64,000 bases of DNA from Thermococcus eurythermalis (GTDB lineage: Archaea; Methanobacteriota_B; Thermococci; Thermococcales; Thermococcaceae), in NCBI RefSeq assembly GCF_000769655.1, contig NZ_CP008887.1, positions 1,922,001-1,986,000 of the forward strand. The letters run 5' to 3'. The number at the start of each line of letters is the position of its first letter. Within the stretch, counting starts at the first letter, position 1. The notes under the pieces were generated by a model. The model worked only from the letters and a program-made list of their open reading frames with translations, did not search any database and was not told the DNA's origin. Positions 43,909 to 52,945 of the stretch are shown here, piece after piece. The translations under genes were made by a program, and so were the position numbers.

Positions 43909-44954
43909 CCCAGCACCCCCGTGAAGGCCAAGCCGTAACCGGCCCATGTCATCTCCCCAACGGACATCTTCCCGGGGAGTGAGAGGCTCTCCTTGACCCT
44001 GAACCAGAACACAGTTCCAGCGGGAAGGGCGTATTTCAGGGGCTTGGGCTTCCTCTCGACCATGTCCCAGCCCGTAACCTTGAGCCTCCTGCCAGTGAAG
44101 AGCTTGAGGAACTCCACGTTTCCGAGCTTTTTAATAAGGGTCGTCTTGATGTCCTCGAACTTCCCAACGACCGGCGTCGCGAGGTAAACCCTGACGGTTC
44201 CGCCGGCTGGGACTTCAAGCGCTTCTGGGATGGGGAGCTCACCATCTTTGAACTCAAAGCGGGCGAAGCGAGATTCACCGCCAAGCTTTAGGACGCCCTC
44301 CTCCCCAAGAACCGCTTTCAGCTTCTCCTCATCGGACTCGGATAAGTACACAGCTATGCGAACCCCCTTGTCAGATTTTTCATCGAGCCTTAGGAACTCA
44401 GTCCTGTAGAACATTCCCACAACTGTTGTTTTAAGCCCGTTGAGTGCTATACCAACGCGCTCTTCCTTCAGGTAGGGTCTGAGGAGGTCAAGGTCCTCCA
44501 GCGCGGGCTCTCCCCTTAGGTAGCCCATGAGGAATTCCTTCCCGACGAAGCCTTCAAGCGGGGAGAAGCGGAGGGTTCTCTTCCCCTGGACAGAGGCGTG
44601 AACTGCGGGTTCCTCTTTTTTAAGGGGCCAGTAAGGCTTGAGCTCACCTATGCCGAGTTCGGTCTCAACGATGTCCATAGGCATTTTGAAGAGGGGGGAG
44701 GAGCCATCGTGGAAGAAAACTCCCTCTATCGAGAAGCCTGGCCTCCACTCACCGTTGGAGGGCTTTTTCTTGACTCCATTCCCGACCTCCAGGTTGAGAA
44801 GGTCGTATGCTCTCCTCGCGAAGAGGGCACCCATAATCGCCCCGGCCAGGGTGTGGGGGAGCGGCTCAACGCTCCTCCCGACGTGGGCCTGACCGGCCGT
44901 GAAGTCCCTGCTCTCCCTGAAAAAAAGGACGTCGTGCGGGCGGATTTCAATCAT
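43905..44954 (-). CDS. cmr3: CRISPR type III-B RAMP protein Cmr3
   Basis: 349 residues; binds the 5' tag of the crRNA and contacts Cmr2. The N-terminus MIEIRPHDVLFFRESRDFTAG is the Cmr3 signature (FRDxRPF-like RESRDF), followed by PLPHTLAGAIMGAL. The C-terminus ends in YALPAGTVFWFRVKE and GEMTWAGYGLAFTG, the usual glycine-rich close. ATG 44954 overlaps the Cmr2 stop by ATGA. Confidence 0.95.
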   Translation of the reverse strand: MIEIRPHDVLFFRESRDFTAGQAHVGRSVEPLPHTLAGAIMGALFARRAYDLLNLEVGNGVKKKPSNGEWRPGFSIEGVFFHDGSSPLFKMPMDIVETELGIGELKPYWPLKKEEPAVHASVQGKRTLRFSPLEGFVGKEFLMGYLRGEPALEDLDLLRPYLKEERVGIALNGLKTTVVGMFYRTEFLRLDEKSDKGVRIAVYLSESDEEKLKAVLGEEGVLKLGGESRFARFEFKDGELPIPEALEVPAGGTVRVYLATPVVGKFEDIKTTLIKKLGNVEFLKLFTGRRLKVTGWDMVERKPKPLKYALPAGTVFWFRVKESLSLPGKMSVGEMTWAGYGLAFTGVLG

Positions 44955-47830
44955 GCCCCCACCCCCGCTTCGAGGAGTATCTTGAGGAGCGTCGCAGCGC
45001 CGTGAACCTGTTTTTTGAAGACAACCCCTGCCAGTTCACTACTGAGACGTTTTGAGAGCTCATCAAACCACGCCTCCCCATGGGGCTCTTCCCCATCAAT
45101 CAGTTCCTCTGCAAGGGCCTTAATATCCTCCCACCTGAACCTCCCGGGTTTCTCCGGGTCGCTGACGATTACCTCCTTTATCTCCTCATTGAACTCTTCC
45201 AGCCGGGACTCGTCGGGGCCGTTTTCCATCCCCCTCAGGTCTTCCTTCGTTAGGAAGGCCCTCACGTTCCTAACCAACCACAGGAAGTTTGCGAGGGCCT
45301 CAATGAGCCCCTCCCTCTCTTTCTTCTTGTCGTAGTTGGAGTGCCGGAGGAACTCGTACTTCAGAAGGTTCAGCACGGCCCGGGGTTCGTTGGGCCACGT
45401 GACGGTGTCGAGCTCGTAAATCAGCTTCCTGCTGATTTTTTCCCTCTTAAACTCGCGGAGGAGTGAGGAGTAATACCCTCCTTTGAAGAGCTCCCAGTTA
45501 ACGGCCACGCGGTAAAAGGCGCCACTGTGCTTCCTGTAACCAATGGCAAGGCCGTTCCTCCCGCTCTCCTTTGCAAGGTGCTCTAAGCCGTTAACGCCGG
45601 GAACGGCAGTGTATAAAGGCTCTTTGTAGTAGGTTATAAGAATTCCTCCACTCATACTCCTCGTCTCGCCCTGTAACGGTTCGTAACCGACCCAATCCTC
45701 GGTAAACTCGCCCTGAACCTCATAAGCCAGCCCAAAGGCCTCGTCCGTCGAGCTAAGCGCCAGGACATCGTCTCCACCGGCGTAGAGGAGCTCGGCATCG
45801 TGGGTTTCCGAGACGGCGGAGACATGCTTGACGGCAAACTCGCTCAGAGAGCGCGTTATGGTCGTATGGATAACGGGAGTTGCCGGCCTGTTCGCCCCAA
45901 TCGTTGACTCCCGGGCAAAATACTCCCCAACGTCCTTCACGGCCTTCGAACCGCTCAGAACCTTGCCCATGTTGTCACCATCCATCTTGAGGATTGCGTA
46001 GTACTTGGGCGGTTCGCCGATGAAGGTGACGAGTTCCTTCAGGGCCCGGGCGATTGCCGAGACGTCTATATCTTTGAGTTTGTCCACGTTAACGCCGTAA
46101 ACCTTCGCGAGGGCTTCCTTGTCCGTCAGGCTTTCGACGTAGAAGACCTCAGCGTTGGGAGCCAGCCTCTCGAAAAGTAGCCTCAATGCCTCGGAGAGCT
46201 CCCGCAGTTTGTCCGTGAACTCCTTCGCCTTGTCCCCGGTGAACGTTGGCTTTCGGAACTCGTCGCGCCACTCGGGGAAGACATCGAGGGCCAGGTACAG
46301 AAAGACATCGTACCACGTAACGGGCTTTTCATTGGCCTTGAGTTCCCCGTTCTCGAAGCGTTTCAGTGCCTCGGCGGTGGGTCTCCTCAGCGCCACCTCA
46401 CTCACCGAGCGGAAGCGCTTGAGCTCTTTCTTCTTGCCTTCGGCCATCGCTTTTATCTCACTCGCGTCCTTCCCCACCATTGGGTAGTTCTTAACCCAGA
46501 GAACGTAGAACCTCGGGTAGAAGCGCTTCGTCAGGCAGAGGGGACATAGGCGCTCCTTCTCCTTAATGTCGTAGATTTTCCTCGCCCACAGCCTTTCCCT
46601 GAGGTCGTTCCATTTCTCCGTTACATGCTTGTATTTTACATATTCAACCCTGCCATCTTTTTCATATTTATCATTACCCCCAATCGCGAGGTTCTCGCCG
46701 CAGAGAGTGCAGCGGAAGCCGCCAGGCTGTTCGGACCTGTCGTGTCTGACCGATGAGAAGTCGGTATACTGGTCGAGGAGGGTGAAGAGTTCTGGGTAGT
46801 GGTGAACCTCGCTCTCGAAGTTGTCTGGGAGCGTCTCCAGATAGGCCTTTAGGGACTCCTCGATGATGCCGTCCAGCTTCGTCAGCGGAACGGTTTCGAC
46901 CGTTATCGAGAAATACTTCCTCACCGTCAGGTCGTATACGTCCTTCTTTTCGAAGAACTCGCCCATCCCGTAGAATTCCCAGGCCGCGCGGAAGAGCTTC
47001 TCAAGGAAACCCCTGATGGAGTCTTCTATCTTCTCCCCAAGGGATTCGACGTCCTCATCGGCCGGAACGATGGCTAAAACTTTGTTGGGCATGTTGGCAA
47101 TCTGGAGCTCTCTTTCGTCGAGTTCTTTGCCGAGCTCGTGCTCGAAGAAGGGCTGGTCGCGCAGGTGGGGTATGACGAGCGCGTGCGGTCCGAAGGAGCG
47201 CCACAGCTCCGAGATGGCCAGATACGTGAGGAGGCTGAGGATATGACTCCCGGCCCACAGGTCCCTCTCGGTTCTGGCGTTGGCTATGAACCCCTGAACC
47301 GGCGAGAGCTTGAAGCGGAGAAGCCTGGCGTTCCCGTCCCTGAGCCGGGCGTAGACGTCGAGCCTGCTCAACCAGTCGTGGTCCGGAACGTAAGGGTCGG
47401 CCGGGAAGTGAACCAGTTCCCCTGCGATATCCCTGGCGTTTTCAAACCCCTCTCCTTCAAGGGCTTTTTGGTATTCCTCCTCCAGTTTCTCCGGCAGGTC
47501 GTTCCAGAGCCTTGCGAACTTCTCCATGGAATCGGCGCTTTCTATTTTCCTTGCGATGCTCTCTTCAGCTTTTCTCAGGGTTTCAATGAAATGCCTCCTT
47601 TCCTCCTCGGAGGCATTGAACCAGAAATTACTGAGTTTTTCGAGGGGCTTTTCAACGGCGCTTATCGGGTGCTTGAGGACGAACTTTTCAAGCCCCGGCC
47701 TCTCCGTTACGGGGTAGCTTGACAGATGCCTCCACTTTTCAGGGAGCTCGTACTCCCCGAGCAGGGACGCGAGAATCCTTGACGGAGCCACTTCAAGGAG
47801 GGCCTGAGCGTAGGAGTTCCACAGAATCAT
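44951..47830 (-). CDS. cmr2: CRISPR Cas10 subunit Cmr2, HD site lost, GGDD kept
   Basis: 959 residues; large subunit of the Cmr complex, expected to make cyclic oligoadenylates on target RNA binding. The cyclase motif is intact in ELLYAGGDDVLALSS (GGDD near residue 683). A zinc site is visible in CTLCGENL and CPLCLTKR. Where Pyrococcus Cmr2 has the N-terminal HD nuclease string LHDPPDKAL, this protein reads LLEVAPSRIL (residues 11-20), so single-strand DNase activity is probably absent. The downstream conserved FPADPYVPDHDW remains. ATG 47830 overlaps the Cmr1 stop by one base. Confidence 0.95.
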   Translation of the reverse strand: MILWNSYAQALLEVAPSRILASLLGEYELPEKWRHLSSYPVTERPGLEKFVLKHPISAVEKPLEKLSNFWFNASEEERRHFIETLRKAEESIARKIESADSMEKFARLWNDLPEKLEEEYQKALEGEGFENARDIAGELVHFPADPYVPDHDWLSRLDVYARLRDGNARLLRFKLSPVQGFIANARTERDLWAGSHILSLLTYLAISELWRSFGPHALVIPHLRDQPFFEHELGKELDERELQIANMPNKVLAIVPADEDVESLGEKIEDSIRGFLEKLFRAAWEFYGMGEFFEKKDVYDLTVRKYFSITVETVPLTKLDGIIEESLKAYLETLPDNFESEVHHYPELFTLLDQYTDFSSVRHDRSEQPGGFRCTLCGENLAIGGNDKYEKDGRVEYVKYKHVTEKWNDLRERLWARKIYDIKEKERLCPLCLTKRFYPRFYVLWVKNYPMVGKDASEIKAMAEGKKKELKRFRSVSEVALRRPTAEALKRFENGELKANEKPVTWYDVFLYLALDVFPEWRDEFRKPTFTGDKAKEFTDKLRELSEALRLLFERLAPNAEVFYVESLTDKEALAKVYGVNVDKLKDIDVSAIARALKELVTFIGEPPKYYAILKMDGDNMGKVLSGSKAVKDVGEYFARESTIGANRPATPVIHTTITRSLSEFAVKHVSAVSETHDAELLYAGGDDVLALSSTDEAFGLAYEVQGEFTEDWVGYEPLQGETRSMSGGILITYYKEPLYTAVPGVNGLEHLAKESGRNGLAIGYRKHSGAFYRVAVNWELFKGGYYSSLLREFKREKISRKLIYELDTVTWPNEPRAVLNLLKYEFLRHSNYDKKKEREGLIEALANFLWLVRNVRAFLTKEDLRGMENGPDESRLEEFNEEIKEVIVSDPEKPGRFRWEDIKALAEELIDGEEPHGEAWFDELSKRLSSELAGVVFKKQVHGAATLLKILLEAGVGA

Positions 47831-48939
47831 CAGAGCTCCACCTCCCGACCTGGGAATTCGTTAAAGAAGCGCTCAACGTCGCGGTAACCAGGCTGAGGAA
47901 TTCCTCTGGCCCGTATATCCCTTTTGATTCTGACCTTCAGATTCTCTCCCTCTGGTAGGAACCTGTGCTTCAAGTAGACAACCATCGGGCGGTGCTTTCC
48001 GTCAGAACCTCTCACGACCTTGAACCTGATGGGGGACGCTCTCCTTTCGTGAACCTCCCCTTCTATCATAAGCCCCTTCACGCCCAGGGAAAAGAAATTG
48101 TACTGGTGGGGGAGGCCAAAGGCCGAGTAAGGGAGTTCGACATCTGAACTGCCCCGGTAAGCCCTTTTAACGTCGTCATACTGCTCGGTGACCCAATAGG
48201 AGATTAATTTGCCTTTTACAAACCTCTCATGCTTCGGCCCACTGTGTCGGAACTTGTGGAACTTCCTGTCTATGTCTGAGAGGACGCTAAACCTACCGTA
48301 AGGGGTAGTGTATAACATCGAGCCGAGTTTCACCCTAAAGAACTTCGGGTGGAGTGCCGGGAACTCTGGAAGCTCAACGTTAGGTGTTCTGTTAAGGCCA
48401 TATCCGAGGTAACCACCAATGACATCAAGGGCAGACTTGTAAACGTTCTGGAGGTACGATGAAGTTACGTACTCTCCGAGGAGCTGGATGCTCCCCATTC
48501 CACGGGTCGTTCTGGCCCCCAGACCGCCGAAGGCAAAGGCAACCTCCGAAACTTCCCTCGCTATTTCAAGGTATCTACGTTCGTGGGAGAGAAGTTCAAC
48601 TTTGGCTGTTCCGACGAGCCCTTTCCCAGAGAGGCCGAAGCTTAAATACCTTGCTCCAAGTTCCCTAACGTCAACCTTCTTCTCCTCCCTGAAGGAGACC
48701 CTGACCAAAACCTTGGACTTTCTACCGGTGCTCCCGAAGAGTTCAGATTCCCTGTCTTTTATCATGGAGATAGCTTCGTTCTCATCAACGTTGCCCAAGA
48801 GAACAGCGTGTGCGAGGGCCCTGAACCACCATCTCAGGACACCCTTGACGCTTGCGGAGCGGAATTCGGCTTTTCCTTGGTCGGCACCCCTCATGAAGAG
48901 GGGGGTAACGGTCTCCAGCTCAAACACGGCCTCGTACAT
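47830..48939 (-). CDS. cmr1: CRISPR type III-B RAMP protein Cmr1
   Basis: 369 residues; the tip RAMP that contacts the crRNA 3' end and target. Cmr1 hallmarks are VTPLFMRGAD (usually TPL.GA), RSASVKGVLRWWFRALA (KG-x-LRWWWR motif), ESELFGS and AFGGLGARTTRGMGSI. ATG 48939 is preceded by GAGGTG. It lies 9 nt after cas2, which ties the adaptation and effector genes into one operon. Confidence 0.95.
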   Translation of the reverse strand: MYEAVFELETVTPLFMRGADQGKAEFRSASVKGVLRWWFRALAHAVLLGNVDENEAISMIKDRESELFGSTGRKSKVLVRVSFREEKKVDVRELGARYLSFGLSGKGLVGTAKVELLSHERRYLEIAREVSEVAFAFGGLGARTTRGMGSIQLLGEYVTSSYLQNVYKSALDVIGGYLGYGLNRTPNVELPEFPALHPKFFRVKLGSMLYTTPYGRFSVLSDIDRKFHKFRHSGPKHERFVKGKLISYWVTEQYDDVKRAYRGSSDVELPYSAFGLPHQYNFFSLGVKGLMIEGEVHERRASPIRFKVVRGSDGKHRPMVVYLKHRFLPEGENLKVRIKRDIRARGIPQPGYRDVERFFNEFPGREVEL

Positions 48940-48948
48940 CTCAACACC

Positions 48949-49215
48949 TCACAGGACGTTTTCAAACCTGTCGGGAGGAGCACCGATATGGAAGCTGTGT
49001 ACGACCTTATCACTGGGCAGTGAGTAAAAGACGACCGAGTCCTCGGACTCGTCTATTATTGAATCCAACCTCCTCAGAAGCTCCCCAAGCTCCTCGTCGG
49101 CCAGGTAACCCTCGAAGACGCTCCTCTGGCGCCACTGAAGATAACGCCTAAGGAGCCTGTGCACCTTGACGACCCTTTTTTCGTTCACGTCGTAAACAAG
49201 GATATAATACCTCAT
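48949..49215 (-). CDS. cas2: CRISPR adaptation protein Cas2
   Basis: 88 residues; ferredoxin-fold dimer that forms the integrase with Cas1. MRYYILVYDVNEKRVVKVHR gives the strand-1 Asp (YDV), followed by YLQWRQRSVFEGYLADEEL, typical of Cas2. ATG 49215 overlaps the TGA of the frame-restored cas1 (ATGA), evidence that the original cas1 ended there. Cas2 itself looks intact. Confidence 0.95.
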   Translation of the reverse strand: MRYYILVYDVNEKRVVKVHRLLRRYLQWRQRSVFEGYLADEELGELLRRLDSIIDESEDSVVFYSLPSDKVVHSFHIGAPPDRFENVL

Positions 49216-50118
49216 TTCCACCACGGCCTGAAGGCCCGGTATTTCGACCTCCCAAGGAGGTGCCTCTTAAGACGCCTCGCCTCGTAGTCCATCATAAAAC
49301 GGTAGCTCATGCTCCTCTTCCAGGAGCTTCCGCTTTCCCTCCCTCGACAGGTACACGGCTTTCCCCTTTTTCGTGAAGTCGGACTTCTTCATCTTCTTTT
49401 CAGTGACCAGGGCCTTGACAGTCGTGAAGACGTAGAGGGGCTTGAAAACGTCAGCAAGGTCAAGTGGGAGGGAGTGCCTCCTTTCGCTGACCGAGTGGAG
49501 GTAGCCTATGGAAGGGTCCAGGCCGGCCTTTACGGCCGATGAGAAGGCCAGGCCATAGACGACCGCGTTGGCGTAGCTTATCATCGCGTTTACCTCGTCC
49601 TCCGGAGGTCTTCTAGTCCGCTTGAAGTCCTCGACGCCAATCGCCTCCCCGAAGTAGCGGTAGAAGTGCGTCCACAGCTCGGCCTCCCTGCCCATAAGTT
49701 CCTCAACGCTCCCCCCTGAAACCTCGACGGAGTTGAGCTTAACGGGGTTAACGCCCCACCTTGAGAGGACGAATGCCATCGTGTTCTGCATGCCCTTTAC
49801 GATTTCCTCCGCTATGTAGAGCCTCTTCTCACCGTCGAGGTAGTGCTCAGCCTGGGCGAGGTGGAGCTTTCCCCTCGGCGAGGCGTCGTTTACGAATGAC
49901 CCCTTGTAGTCGCTCTTTGTGGTGTAGAAGTGAACAGGAACCCCGGCCTCGCTCAGGATGTCAATGGCACCGCTCGTGAGGGAGACCCTTGCGAGGCAGT
50001 GTATCTCGTTGATCTGCCCCAGCGGAAGAACCCTCTTTACTAGTTCACCGGAGAAGACAAGGGCGTTGTTTTCTCTTCTTAGTTCACCATGCTGGGTTAT
50101 AAAGAGCGGGTACTTCAT
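49212..50118 (-). CDS. cas1: CRISPR integrase Cas1, frameshifted near the C-terminus
   Basis: Spacer-integration nuclease. From ATG 50118 the frame gives 283 residues, ending ...GLRGEAS at 49267. Active-site residues are in GREAELWTHFYRYFG (Glu), GYLHSVSERR (His) and PLDLADVFKPLYV (Asp). The +1 frame, however, encodes a perfect Cas1 tail, SYRFMMDYEARRLKRHLLG and then KYRAFRPWWK, and ends at 49212 overlapping cas2 by ATGA. So a single-base insertion or two-base deletion near 49310-49325 breaks the gene, unless it is a sequencing error or a programmed shift. Promoter at about 50155-50168. Confidence 0.9.
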
Positions 50119-50154
50119 GTGCCGAAGCACCAGAACCATTTTGGTCAGTTTGAA

Positions 50155-50168
50155 TATATAAACTTTTC
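50155..50168 (-). promoter_or_regulatory. TATA promoter of the cas1-cmr6 operon
   Basis: On the minus strand AAAAGTTTATATATTC lies about 40 nt upstream of the cas1 ATG at 50118, fitting a leader of roughly 15-20 nt. All nine leftward genes are spaced or overlapped closely enough to depend on it. Confidence 0.6.
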
Positions 50169-50207
50169 CACGTTTGGAGGCTGTACAGTTTACCCACTAT
50201 TGGGAAC

Positions 50208-50297
50208 TTGGCTGGACAACAATGCTCCGGGCAAACTTGACATTTGGTCTGACTGCAAACCCCGGTTTCCAAACAACAATGTTCTGTGTAAACCATA
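50208..50297 (-). CRISPR. Minimal CRISPR remnant: one repeat, 27-nt spacer, degenerate repeat
   Basis: The unit at 50265-50297 matches the left copy (39401-39433) at 32 of 33 positions. Read on the minus strand, it follows the leader TATA and is followed by a 27-nt segment and then a degenerate copy (50208-50237, 19 of 30 positions alike, core AACAATG...AAAC on the plus strand). Leader, intact repeat, spacer, decayed last repeat is the normal CRISPR order, but 27 nt is shorter than usual Thermococcales spacers. No further repeats are seen. Confidence 0.5.
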
Positions 50298-50815
50298 CCT
50301 TCAATTGCCCTATTTGTCCAGAATAAATACGTAAGGACTCCTTAAAAACTTTGCTCTCACGAGAGGGCTTTTCGGTTCTCCACCTTTGTTTTAGTTTGCT
50401 GTCCACGTTCAAGACTGCTTTCCATGAAAAACAGGTGTTAAGCACTTTTGCGGGTTATAACAGTACCACGCTGTCCCCCAATCGGGTCTTGAAGGTTTCT
50501 TACAGGTTTTAACATCATCTTAGGTTGGGCGCTTTACCACGATTCAAAGTCTGGAAGTAAAAGGCCTTTTGGGGCAAAACAACGCTTTGCTGTGGATATC
50601 CCTAATCGGGATCTCCTAAAACTCGTCCAAAACTCCTGAAGAGCCACGAAAATCTTTAAAAATCTGAAAACCTACAAAACACGTTTATTCGCAAATTGCG
50701 GGCTTTCAATGGAGTAAAATCCAAATTTTGCCCATCAGACATCTTTTTGAATTCCAACAAATTTTTTAAACTGCTCGACGTTGAGCGCTTTACTTTCAGT
50801 AAAAGTCAAGCCAGT
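50298..50815 (-). promoter_or_regulatory. Orphan CRISPR leader-like block, right copy
   Basis: Noncoding AT-rich block, colinear with 39434-39950. TATA (minus-strand AAAGTTTTTAAGG) at 50340-50352, GTAAAGCGC at 50529-50537 and again at 50785-50793 (256 nt apart), CCCGATT at 50604-50610. Offsets from the repeat equal those of the left copy to within one base, although the sequence between landmarks has diverged. It lies between cas1 and cas6 and contains no supported gene. Confidence 0.55.
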
Positions 50816-50911
50816 AAAGACTCTAACGGTTTAAATTGGCGTAATGAGAGCGTATCCCCAATCGGGATCGCCTTAGATTTCTTTTCTCTCATCATCGTAA
50901 TCCACAGCCAA

Positions 50912-50922
50912 AAGGCTTATTA
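50912..50922 (+). promoter_or_regulatory. TATA box of cas6
   Basis: GGCTTATTAAT ends about 20 nt before the ATG at 50941, and no ribosome site precedes that ATG. The cas6 transcript is therefore probably leaderless. Confidence 0.5.
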
Positions 50923-50940
50923 ATTTGACTTCACTCCACT

Positions 50941-51666
50941 ATGTGTATGCGGCTCATGCTGACCTTCCGTCCGACGGGGGACGCTCCGAGGGATTCCGTG
51001 ACGAAGCACACCGTCCAGGGCCTCATATACTCCCACCTCTGGGGCACCGAGTACTGGAAGAGGCACGATGAAGCGCGGTTCAAGTTCTTCACGTTCTCGG
51101 ACATCTTCCCGCCGGGCGACTTCAGGGCGGGTGAGGAAAAGTCGGTTCTCATCAGCTCCCCGGACGGGAACTTCATCGAAGTCCTCCACGATAGGCTCAG
51201 CGGGAAGGAAAGCCTCTACCTCGGCGGGCTCAAGGTCGAGCTTGTGAGAATAAAAAAGTTCTCCCTCAGGCCCAGGGGAAACTTCGTAACGGGTTCTCCC
51301 GTCGTCGTCCGCTCGATGAACCCCGATGTCAGGGGCTTCTTCACGTTCTACCACGAGAAGAGCCCCGACTACTTCATATCCCGCATCACGGAGAACGCCC
51401 TCAAGAAATACCGCGTCTTTACCGGCGAGGAGTTCGAGCTGGACGGGCCTATCTTCGACAGAATGGTTCCAAGGGTTCGAAAGAACGGGAGGGTGGACGT
51501 TTACACCCGTGTTAGGATGCACGGCGCGAGCTTTCTAATCCCCGGAAGCGCGTGGAGACTGCTCCAGAAGAGGATTACTCCAGACAACCGCGACTTCTAC
51601 GCGTTCTTAATGGACGCCGGCCTTGGCGAGCTCAACTCCCTCGGCTTCGGCTTCTTAACCCCCTAA
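50941..51666 (+). CDS. cas6: CRISPR crRNA-processing endoribonuclease Cas6
   Basis: 241 residues; cuts repeat RNA to make crRNAs. Two ferredoxin-like halves are visible: N-terminal MRLMLTFRPTGD with TVQGLIYSHLW (the usual Y/H-rich helix), and the C-terminal glycine-rich loop DAGLGELNSLGFGFL, the Cas6 signature. ATG 50941 fits a leaderless start; ATG 50947 (MRLMLTF) is the alternative and gives the more usual N-terminus. It is divergent from cas1 across the leader block and is followed 13 nt later by a membrane-protein gene. Confidence 0.93.
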   Translation: MCMRLMLTFRPTGDAPRDSVTKHTVQGLIYSHLWGTEYWKRHDEARFKFFTFSDIFPPGDFRAGEEKSVLISSPDGNFIEVLHDRLSGKESLYLGGLKVELVRIKKFSLRPRGNFVTGSPVVVRSMNPDVRGFFTFYHEKSPDYFISRITENALKKYRVFTGEEFELDGPIFDRMVPRVRKNGRVDVYTRVRMHGASFLIPGSAWRLLQKRITPDNRDFYAFLMDAGLGELNSLGFGFLTP

Positions 51667-51679
51667 AGGAGGTGCCGAA

Positions 51680-52945
51680 ATGGTCTCAAAAAGGCTCAAG
51701 AACGCAGTAGGGTTCGTGCTCCTTGGCACGGCGAGCCTGACCTTTCTCGAGTGGGCGGACCAGTTTAACGACTTCACATTTGCACTCGCGATAGCTTACG
51801 TCCTTCTCGCCTTTGCATGGATGGACTTCGCAAAGCTCGTCATCTACGTTTTCCTCGCCTTCGGCGCTATAGCGGGCTTTTTCCTAGGCAACCTAAAAGC
51901 CCTCTTTTACGCCACCCCCGTCGGACTCGCGTACCTCCTCTTTGGGGTTCTCATGGACTCCAACCGCGAGAAGCTCGCCACGGCCGTCTTCGTCCTCTCA
52001 ATACCCCTCCTCATAATCAACTCCAAGTTCTTCCCGCAGGCCAGCATCGTTTCCTGGGGGTTGATAGGTCTCATGGCAGGTGTAATAGAGAATGCGGTCA
52101 TCGAGGAGATGGCCGAGGGGGACGTCTTCATAATCTCGCTCTACTTCATGGCACTTGGCCCCTTCGCCTTCATCCCGCTGGCGTTCCAGTTCATAACGGG
52201 CCTGAGCTTCTATGAGAGGGACAGGGGCTACCCCGTTGGGCCCGCGATGTTCATCATCGCCGTCCCGGTTTTCATGCTCATATACCATCTCCTTTCGAAC
52301 AACGCCCTCCCCGAGTGGCTCTTCTATGGCTACTACCACGGGGTCACCAACGAGAGGCTGGCAATCCTAGGCGCTCTGGGCGGGACTTTTGGGATCCCAT
52401 ACCTCATGGCGGATTACAGCAAGCACTCCTCTCCCAGCGGAGAGCCCGATGATTTCAAGATAACCCTTGCCGGCGGAACGATGGGAGCGGTTGCGGGTTT
52501 AATAGCCGGGCTTCTGGCACTCGTAGCCGTCGCGGCTATCGGGGTGTACCTCGATGACATGGGCTACCACAACATCTCAACCATCGTTGTCCTTTTGGCG
52601 CTGGTTGCCGCGTTCTTTGCAGGGATGGCAGCGTTCGCGTTCACATCTCAGCTCCACTACGAGGGCAAGAGCTCGGTGGACTGGCACCTCTGGTTCTGGG
52701 GAATCTCAATAGTCGCAATAGTACTCTCACTCTACCTGCTCCCCAAGGCATGGAAGGCTTTCCCCGAGGCCCACCATCTGGCCCTTTTCACCGGCTTGCT
52801 CGCCCTTGTTATGTTCTATCTCTCCATAGAGAAGGCGGGCGGGCCTTACTCCCTCGTGGACAGGCTCTGGCAGGCAACTTTGTATTCCTCTGCCTTCTTG
52901 GCTGGAGTGTGGGCGGGCCTTGGGGCGATATGGATACTCCACTAG
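51680..52945 (+). CDS. Polytopic membrane protein of unknown function
   Basis: 421 residues with about 11-12 hydrophobic helices spread evenly (for example FALAIAYVLLAFAWMDF, VIYVFLAFGAIAGFFLG, GAVAGLIAGLLALVAVAAIG and a C-terminal SSAFLAGVWAGLGAIWIL). I see no transporter signature or extracellular domain and recognise no family. Start ATG 51680 behind GGAGGTG, 13 nt after cas6 and on the same strand, so it is likely read from the cas6 promoter. A CRISPR link is only positional. Confidence 0.7.
   Translation: MVSKRLKNAVGFVLLGTASLTFLEWADQFNDFTFALAIAYVLLAFAWMDFAKLVIYVFLAFGAIAGFFLGNLKALFYATPVGLAYLLFGVLMDSNREKLATAVFVLSIPLLIINSKFFPQASIVSWGLIGLMAGVIENAVIEEMAEGDVFIISLYFMALGPFAFIPLAFQFITGLSFYERDRGYPVGPAMFIIAVPVFMLIYHLLSNNALPEWLFYGYYHGVTNERLAILGALGGTFGIPYLMADYSKHSSPSGEPDDFKITLAGGTMGAVAGLIAGLLALVAVAAIGVYLDDMGYHNISTIVVLLALVAAFFAGMAAFAFTSQLHYEGKSSVDWHLWFWGISIVAIVLSLYLLPKAWKAFPEAHHLALFTGLLALVMFYLSIEKAGGPYSLVDRLWQATLYSSAFLAGVWAGLGAIWILH

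Noticed and set aside
50208-50297. A functional multi-spacer CRISPR array
   Set aside because: Only one good repeat and one degenerate copy are present, with an unusually short 27-nt interval; no further units are seen on either side.
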